NCBI GenBank assembly: GCA_964019695.1
Contig: OZ026519.1
Span: 24,428,013 to 24,492,012, forward strand
DNA from: Loripinus fragilis
Taxonomy: Eukaryota > Mollusca > Bivalvia > Lucinida > Lucinidae
Reading direction: 5' to 3'
Length of the DNA stretch: 64,000 nt
Position 1 is the first letter of the stretch, and every line of letters starts with the position of its first letter. Of the stretch, positions 56,760-64,000 are shown piece by piece. The notes below the pieces were generated by a model, which had not been told where the DNA came from, did not search any database, and saw only the letters and a program-made list of their open reading frames with translations. Both the position numbers and the translations under genes were made by a program.

Positions 56760-56895
56760 GTTAATTAAAATATCTGTAGATTTGTTTAATATTTTTAATG
56801 AAAACTGACATTTTACAGACTAAAATAGCCTCAACTTTATTGCAAATGAACAGGAGGCGTAGATCAACTGTGATACATTAGTCGTTTTAAAATGT

Positions 56896-58520
56896 AAACT
56901 AGAGGACCTGAAGGTCCTGAGGCGCTCACCTGATCTCCTTAATAATGTTAAAATAGGTCAAGGTCAACTACAGCTTATAATGGAACAAATTTTGTTTTAC
57001 CATATATGGGGGTTGCAGACATTTTGGTCAAGTGACTTAAACAATCTAATGAATAATCCATCAAACAGTCCAGTGATTTCTGAGAAACAGATGTTTAGAT
57101 AGGTATGTGGAAGTCCAAATGAGTGGCCTTGGATAAAAGGTCACAGGTCAGCTTGGCTTTGGTACTTAATACAAGATTTTTCCCAAATAAATGCATTAGG
57201 AATCAAATTTGACCTTGCCATAAAGTAGGTCAAGGTCAACCTAGATTAATCATTTGTGCAAATCTGGTAGGGCCCACACCCCCAATGCTACATACCAAGT
57301 CCCAAGGCCATTGGCCTTTTGGTTCCAGAGAAGAAGACATTTAAAGGGGTTTTACCACATATTGGCGTGGTGGCCATCTTGGTCATGTGACCAGTACACT
57401 TGGTATAAATTTTGGCTAACCTATCATAAGGAGTCTTCATATGAAATTTGGGTTCAAATGGCCAAGTGGTTTCTGAGGAAACTATGTTTTGATGGGACTC
57501 CAATATGAGCGACCTTGGCTGAAAAGTTAAAGGTTAACCTTGCTTTGAAACTTTTTAATAGCCATTGTCTCATTTGGTTCAACATACCAAGTGAGAATAA
57601 TGACTTTGGCCTCAACAGTTTTCAAAAAATGAAATTTTCACAAAAAAATCCCATTTAAATGCATTAGGAAGCAAGTTTGACCTTGACGTTAAGTAGGTCA
57701 AGGTCAACTTAGGTTCATTATTTGAACAAACTTCCTAGGCCTCACATCCCAAATGCTACATACCAAGTCCCAAGGTCATCGGCCATCTGGTTCTGGAGAA
57801 GAAGGTTTTTAAATGGTTTTTACCATATATGAGTGTGGCGGCCATCTTGGTCATGTGACCAAGATATTTTGCATAAATTTTGGCTTACTTATCATAAGGA
57901 GTCTTTATATGAAATTTGAGTTCAATTGGGCCAATGGTTTGTGAGAAAACTATGTTTTAATATATTGATGGGACTCCAATATGAGCGACCTAAGCTGAAA
58001 GGTCAAAAGTCAACCTTGACCTTTTGAACTTATTTATAGCTAAGTCTCATTAGCTTAAACATATCAAGTGAGAATAGTGACTAAAGCTTCCAAAGTTTTC
58101 AAAAAATCATCTTTTCAGAAACTTTCCCATTTAAATGCATTAGAAAGCAAATTTGACCTTGACGTTAAGTAGGTCAAGGTCAACCTAGGATCATCATTTG
58201 AACAAACTTGTTAGGCCCCACAACCCCAATGCTACATACCAAGTCCCAAGGTCATCGGCCTTCTGGTTCTGGAGAAGAAGATTTATTAAGGGTTTTTACC
58301 ATATATGGGCGTGGCGGCCATCTTGGTCATGTGACCAAGACCATTTGAACAAACTTTCGTTCCCCCATTTAAGGAGTCTCCATATGAAATATAAGTTCAA
58401 TTGGCCCAGTAGTTTCAGAGGAGAAGATGTTTGAAAATGTTGACGGACGACGGACGGACGACGGACGCCGGAGTCACTGGTATACTATTAGCTCACCAAT
58501 GAGCCTTCGGCTCAGGTGAG
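56896..58520. mobile_element. Pearl-like element with about 470-base tandem units
   Basis: Begins ACTAGAGGACCTGAAGGTCC, followed by GCGCTCACCTGA. Three units start at about 57192, 57660 and 58137, each with GCATTAG, TTTGACCTTG and TAGGTCAAGGTCAAC; a partial unit precedes them. It ends with GACGGACGACGGACGG (58442-58470) and a hairpin AATGAGCCTTCGGCTCA. The terminal CTCAGGTGAGCT is the inverse of the 5' subterminal CGCTCACCTGA. A 3' hairpin and subterminal inverted repeats fit Helitron-related non-autonomous elements. Open frames inside are repeat by-products. Confidence 0.75.
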
Positions 58521-58736
58521 CTAAAAAGAGTCCTTTTAAAGTACATTATTAGTAATGTATGTACTTACTTTAACTGTTTTTAACAATTTTATGCATGTAC
58601 ATGTATTATCTTAGATTTTGTTAAATGCAAACAAATAGTGTCTCGTAAGCCATATACTGGCTGGGTATCAATTTTAAAATGTATTATATGTTTATAGATG
58701 TATAATTGATATGTGACACTTAAATAAACTATTACT

Positions 58737-59160
58737 TACTATTACTTACTACTTTGTTTTTGTCGCCAAATCCCACTTATACTTTTCTTTGAACCAATTA
58801 CTCTGTGCTAATTTGATGAAATTTATCGGTCTACAATCCCAAACCACTCCTCCTAAATATCAACTCATATACAAAGTTTGAAGACAATTGGCCAAAAAAT
58901 GAGTGTGATAGAGCACAGAAACCAATTTCTACATGAATAAAGGGCAATAACTGTGTGATTTGACGAAATTTACCCATCTACAATCCCAAACCATTCCTCC
59001 CCAAATCATCTGTTATGCAAAGTTTGAAGATAATCTGTCGAGAAATGCCCAAGAAAGAGAGCGGAAACGAAGTGGTGACGGACAGACAGACACTCAATGC
59101 AAATTTTTGAATGGACGGTATCACATAATACCCCACACTTTTTAAATGGCGTGGTATAAA
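58737..59160. mobile_element. Third pearl-like element, two diverged units
   Basis: TTTGATGAAATTTATCGGTC and GATTTGACGAAATTTACCCA start two units of about 125 bases, each with CTACAATCCCAAACCA and CAAAGTTTGAAGA. The tail is GTGACGGACAGACAGACACT, then the hairpin ATACCCCACACTTTTTAAAT / GGCGTGGTAT. Confidence 0.6.
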
Positions 59161-60320
59161 AACATTAATCAAGTATAAATAATAAAACATAAATAGCTTG
59201 TATAAGGGAACAAATGTTCTTCTCTTAATAGTTAATTGAAAACATACTTTAGCTAACAGTCTGAATAAAAAAATATTAAAATGCACTATGATAAGCATTC
59301 TTGCAACCGACTTTAACATCTTTAATCATGCCAACTATCACTAAACATGATATAGCTTTTTACAGCACTTCATATTGACAAATTTTTAAAAATAACTTTC
59401 ACACAGATTTAGAAATGTGTGTCTTACTATTCTAGTGTCAATATTTTTAAATGTAAATAATTTCAATGGCAAGAGACTTTTGAGCTAAATCATCTGTTGA
59501 TTCAAGCTACAGTTTTTAATCCCTGGACAAGTCGCAATTTCAACACTTAGGACCCCCTAAGTATGTATACAGTGGGCTACAATTTTATATAATTTTGTTC
59601 CTAATGGATTTCCATTAAGAATGAAACATGCTGTTTGCTTTTAAACAATAAACATTTAAAACACTTGGACATCTCTTAACAGATATCAACTCCAATTTTA
59701 GAAATATTGTTGAATATGGTTTCAGGAAAATGCTTTTTATTTGTACTAAAGATTTAAACCTTGAATGAAATGAAACCCTATCATCATCTAAGTACAAGGC
59801 ATTTGCCAAAATATTTCTAAAAGTATGCAAAATATTTCAAGTTGGTCTATCCCAAAGGAATTCCCAAATGGATATATGATTATATCATGAAATATGATTT
59901 AATAACAGTATTTCATGTTAAATATTTGCTTTGGTTTAGCTGCCTCTAAAAGTACAAATCCAGGGCATGGCAAAAGATGTGAGTGAACTCATCCTAGGCT
60001 TTGGAAATTTGAATATATATTTTTGATTAATAAATTATCTTCAAAAGCCATTTCAAAACAATAAAAAAACTGGGTCTGCGGAGGACATGATAGGAAAACA
60101 TGCAGGATGATCCGAAATTGGCAGGTGATATTCATATGAAAAATTTGGTTGATTTTTATTTACATAGAAGGCATCATTTTATGAATATTTAACAGCACTA
60201 TAAAATTCATTGAAAGTTCATAAAATATTTATGACAATATAATGAGGGTCATATGCCTCAGTGAACAAGATTTAGGCCGCTTTTGTGGTGTCAGTTATAA
60301 AATCACACCTTTACATCATA
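59161..60320. other. No feature recognised
   Basis: AT-rich; no supported exon. Minus-strand frames at 58978-59319 and 59615-59830 show no domain. Confidence 0.4.
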
Positions 60321-60321
60321 C

Positions 60322-60541
60322 ATATGGGCATTGACATGAGAAAACCTGAATTTGCTGGATGCGAACATCAACCTGTGCATCCGTGACATCTGATCAGCAC
60401 CTTAGTTATTCGCTCCCTGCACTGTATGATATCTAAACTTGCTTCAGGTAAAATTTCAATAGTCTAGCTGATCTATGTAGCTCATCAGGGATTTACTCAG
60501 TCGGAAACCCTGAAGACAGATTTTCTTGTGTCGAGGCCCAA
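60322..60541. mobile_element. Family D MITE
   Basis: ATATGGGCATTGACATGAG at left and TTCTTGTGTCGAGGCCCAAG at right; inner AAAACCTGAATTTGCTGG and GAAGACAGATTTTC. More diverged than 6224-6430. Confidence 0.7.
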
Positions 60542-60589
60542 GTTATTGCCATATACAAAGCCCTAGATACAATCCTTTGCACTATTATT

Positions 60590-60680
60590 CTTATATCTCC
60601 ATGAAAACATTGTTGTGGATGCTCATTGAAAGCATCTCAACTGAGATGCTTTCAATGTGTATCCACAACTTGTTTTAAAA
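60590..60680. mobile_element. Family A-related hairpin element
   Basis: ATTGAAAGCATCTCAACTGA / GATGCTTTCAAT palindrome with outer TTGTTGTGGATGCTCA and TATCCACAACTTG arms. Confidence 0.75.
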
Positions 60681-61336
60681 GCAATCTGAATGTCAAGGGC
60701 TTGTTTAAAGTCAATGCATTTAGCTTTTAGGTTAAAAACCCTTTTAAACCTACGTAGCCCAGGAAAAATTCAGATACATACACCCACAAAATGAAAACCA
60801 AAGAGTGTATCCATGCATTTAAAAATAAATGTCATTCTTTTAAATGTACATAATTTTTATTATTATTATTATAGGGACCCGGGGAAAATAAATAAATACA
60901 GTACTGTATTCAATGGGTCAATTCAGGTAGCCACAGCATAATGAATCCTAAATTTTGGAGACAGATTCAACAAAAGCTTGAGCAATTGTGGTGCTGCAGC
61001 ATGTTCAATTCCTCTGTTTCGTCATTAAACATTTTCAATTCAAAATCAACTCAGTAGTTTAGTACAATTCATCTTGATCACACAACTAAAATTATAGGGG
61101 ATATCAGACAGTCCTTTTCATTTCTAAACATTAATTTCTTCTGAAATTTTGTCTCCCTCAAGGTTTGTTGACTTAGTGCGGTCTGTTGATACATTTAAAT
61201 GAAGTTTTCTCAGTCAAAGAAAGATTTCTTTTTGAAAAATGAACAGTCAATCTATATTGCAATTGCTCAGTAAGTACAACAGGTAGAGAACTAAAATAAC
61301 CCAGTTAAATAAAATTTAAATAATAAGTGTGATACA
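60681..61336. other. No gene; short TTA run
   Basis: 60858-60874 is a TTA microsatellite. Nothing else is supported. Confidence 0.45.
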
Positions 61337-61544
61337 TGTACTGTGAAGCCCCTTTATTACACAGCTCATATAACAAGGATTTGGATATATGTAGTCACGT
61401 TAAGGATTTGGATATCGCAAGGCCATGTTGCGGCATGAAATTTAGGAAAATGACCATAAAAGAATCATTTTTTTTCCTTATAATTATTTTGTAAAATTGT
61501 CCCTCACTTATAACATCTATGGGCCCCAAACAGATTGCACTGTA
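61337..61544. mobile_element. MITE with TACTGTGAAGCCCCTTTAT end
   Basis: Left TACTGTGAAGCCCCTTTATT, centre GAAAATGACCATAAAAG, right CACTTATAACA...GATTGCACTGTA. Same family as 32955-33095, which lacks the left end. Confidence 0.65.
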
Positions 61545-63557
61545 ATTCACATCATTTTGAGTCTGATATCTTAATTGTTTATTATGAGTAAAATTGGTTG
61601 AATTTTTCAATTTGATTCCAATTTCCAATGATGATGAAGATGATGTCATGTAAAATCTTACATGATCAACATGATCTACAAAGATGATATCTGGCCAGAA
61701 ACAAAGCAACTCAGACACATTAATTTGTAATCATCCAAATCTATGCATGCTTCATTACATCAGTCAGTAAGCTTGATTTAACACAATTATATAACTGTGC
61801 AATAGTAGATGCTTGCCATTGAAAATGCTTATGAAAAGTAATTTCCAAAATGCAACAAAAATGGCAGAAATTTTGAATGAGACAATAGCAACAAATGATA
61901 GCATGGAATATGAAATGGGTCAGTACAGGAGATTCATCATCACAGAGATACAAAAATGTACTTATGGCATAGGCAAGAAGTGAAGGCTCAGATGAACGTA
62001 CACATCTGTGTTGACTCTCCGGGGCCTTCAACGCTCGATAACACAAAGTAGAGATGTAAATGTAGGCCCAGAGCAAAAATTAGACCTCTAGATACATGCA
62101 TGTTTAAGGATGACTACACATATGTGATAAGCATCAAAATCTAATGAGCTAGCAAAAAAATGATATGATTGGAATCTCAGGGATGAAATAGCACTTAGAT
62201 ATCTGAAATTTGCAATGATTTGCAGTAGCCAGCCCTGTGATGTTTGACATAAACTTTGATGCAACAATCAGGAGGCAAGTATAGCATGGTGCCAGACACA
62301 GCTAGAAGTTTATTAAACAGACACCAAAGGGATATCTGGGAGATATGGTTAGTTTATTTTGCACCCAAACCTAGATGAAAAATAACTATAAATATAATCT
62401 TATATAAATCAATTATAAGATAATCTTAGGCTAGAGCACATAAACCAGGTAACATAAGTCTTCATTAATCCTATCAGTTTCAGAATCTTTCTTTGGGCCC
62501 TCCTTGCCAATCACCTATTACATACCCAGCTGTCAAAGAGCTGCCTATCTTGTTAGCATAGATCAAAGTTACAGGAATTGAGGATAAATAGGAAATTCCT
62601 CCCTATGGAGATCTATCCTAATTGGATGATAATTAGATAATTTGGTCTATGTGAAACAGGTGCCCCTGCCAGCATAGTCTCTTTCTTAGGTTTATTTATG
62701 TTGGCAAAATATTGCCCACCAACAGAATAATCTGTCTACCACATAATAAAGTTCGTCTACATGCTGAAGTTGGCTGCTCACAAGTTGTATGTACTGTATT
62801 CAGGTGTGTCTAATAAACCATCAAAGACTTTTATTATATAACTAAGTTAAAAGACCGATTTTCATTGGCTTAGAGCGCTCACGTGGCCAGTCAATATATT
62901 GTCATATTCACTGGCTGGCGCGCGCTTGCTGGTGAATATTAGTTACTAAAATTAGATTGCTTGTGTTTTTTTCCGTTCTGGTTCTGCTTTTCTAAAGCGC
63001 CGCTTGTAATCCTATCGTAGTTGCCAAGAACGCGACAAATCACGCACTGGAGCTGATCTATTTCGATTTTATTGCACAATAAACGACGAAAACAAATTTG
63101 AACTCTTCAGCTTCTTCCAACTTTCCGCCTGTGCACTAAAGAAATCCCGCCAATACTTAGACCACGTCGCATACGTTTACATGTATTTATACCGTCTTTC
63201 AAGCGTAAAAACGACGTTACACCGTCTAACGCCATGAATGACGTCATTTACCAGTAACAAATGACGTCAGCTATCACACATTTTCCCTGCGCTTTCAACG
63301 CTGTGAATTATTGTTTGATATATCACACTGTTATAACATTGGCTCTACAGGCGAGGCGCGTTAGAATTCTTGTTAGTTAATTGCTAAATGACGACACTCA
63401 TGCACAACATATATTAAATAGTAAAAGGGTGGTCTTATCTAGGTTTGCACTGTTTCTGCTAAATACTTGACTGTCCCAAAACTTGTATATAAGTTCAGTA
63501 TTTTTCCAGGTGCAATGATACCTGTACATCTTTCTCTAAATGTTATATAATAAAACA
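61545..63557. other. No gene recognised; CpG-containing patch with two TGACGTCA sites
   Basis: 62870-63400 has more CpG than most of the window, and two TGACGTCA (CRE-like) sequences near 63239 and 63264. I could not attach a transcript start or exon to it. Minus frame 61741-62076 shows no domain. Confidence 0.35.
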
Positions 63558-63558
63558 G

Positions 63559-63697
63559 TTATTGACTAATGAGGCATTGGATATGATGTGATATCGACCA
63601 GAGAATACCAATATTGACCTCGGCTCCGCCTCGGTCAATATTGATATTATCTGGTCGATATCACATCATATCCAATGCCTCATTAGTCAATAATTGT
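63559..63697. mobile_element. Long foldback element
   Basis: TTATTGACTAATGAGGCATT, GATGTGATATCGACCAGA and CAATATTGACCTCGG on the left arm are mirrored on the right around CTCCGC; the arms are over 60 bases with few mismatches. Weaker pairing of TAATAAAACAGT with ACTGTTTTATTG (63550, 63729) suggests the true ends are further out. Confidence 0.85.
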
Positions 63698-63920
63698 ATA
63701 ATATTATTCAAAAATGCATATTTGGACTGTTTTATTGTATAATTTAAGAGAGTATGCAAGGGAGAAAACTTATATCCCATTACAGCTTTATAGTAGTCCC
63801 AGACTTGGAAGAAGACCCTATTACAGTCAATTTGTAAGAGTTCAGCCCATGATATTTGGTACTTGTTGGATATGTTTCAAGTCATTTTAATTAGGCATGG
63901 AGCTAGAAGCTTAATTTTCA

Positions 63921-64000
63921 CACAGGATAGGCGGCAATCGAAAATGTTAATATTATCAGTAAACGTTGATCAAAATTTGTTAGAAACATAGCTTTTGATT
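63921..64000. mobile_element. Family F MITE, cut by the window edge
   Basis: CACAGGATAGGCGGCAATCG and AAAATGTTAATATTATCAGT match the left half of 31959-32157; the right half lies beyond position 64000. Confidence 0.75.

Noticed and set aside
57254..58434. Frames repeating a PNATYQVPR-like peptide
   Set aside because: They lie in the tandem units of the pearl-like element and are broken differently in each unit.

Overview
The window is eukaryotic nuclear DNA: AT-rich, made mostly of intron and intergenic sequence, with short coding exons bounded by AG/GT splice sites and a very dense load of short non-autonomous transposons. The best guess for the organism is a bivalve mollusc, or at least a lophotrochozoan. 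This rests on tandem-repeat elements ending in ACGG-type microsatellites, which resemble the bivalve 'pearl' elements, and on tRNA-derived SINEs and many palindromic MITEs. I see no bacterial operons, CRISPR arrays, rRNA genes or free-standing tRNA genes.

Two protein genes can be supported, both on the minus strand. (1) 1248-4559 holds three consecutive exons of an ephrin-type receptor-binding domain. Their splice phases agree exactly, and the cysteines and the YY-and-MK motifs fall where ephrins have them. The 3' end (anchor) is probably left of the window. Two mutually similar candidate 5' exons with GTAAGT donors lie upstream at about 16.8 kb and 32.5 kb. (2) 37668-45969 holds four exons of a gene of the SWIM zinc-finger type that in many invertebrates is joined to a YqaJ-like nuclease. 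It looks damaged or in transition. One zinc-binding Cys is replaced by Arg, exons 3 and 4 do not join in phase, and exon 4 runs straight into a MITE, with no nuclease domain seen beyond it. Weaker candidates are a minus-strand exon at 40487-40681 and a plus-strand exon at about 44825-45015 ending in a CxC motif.

Mobile DNA dominates. Family A is a palindromic MITE (core CTCAAAAGAACCGTCTCA, about 14 copies). Family B carries AAACAGTTTGGACCCAGATC and its inverse (over 20 pieces). Family C has CAGTAAAACCTGTC ends flanked by TA, like pogo/Tigger derivatives (7 copies). Families D to G are further inverted-repeat elements. A tRNA-derived SINE (S1) occurs nine times, always in the same orientation, and a second SINE (S2) occurs on the opposite strand. 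Two pearl-like tandem-repeat elements lie at 3.4-4.4 kb and 56.9-58.5 kb. A 3.7-kb element at 40833-44535 has perfect 30-bp terminal inverted repeats including TA, and sits in the first intron of the SWIM gene.

Regions: 0-9 kb, ephrin exons and SINEs; 9-36 kb, long intron or intergenic sequence with MITEs, minisatellites and the two candidate 5' exons; 36-46 kb, the MITE cluster, SWIM gene and 3.7-kb element; 46-64 kb, no supported exon, only repeats, ending with a long foldback at 63.6 kb. I did not find a convincing new biological system. The most unusual items are the 3.7-kb element, the decaying SWIM gene with a splice acceptor inside a hairpin loop, and the paired 5' exons.
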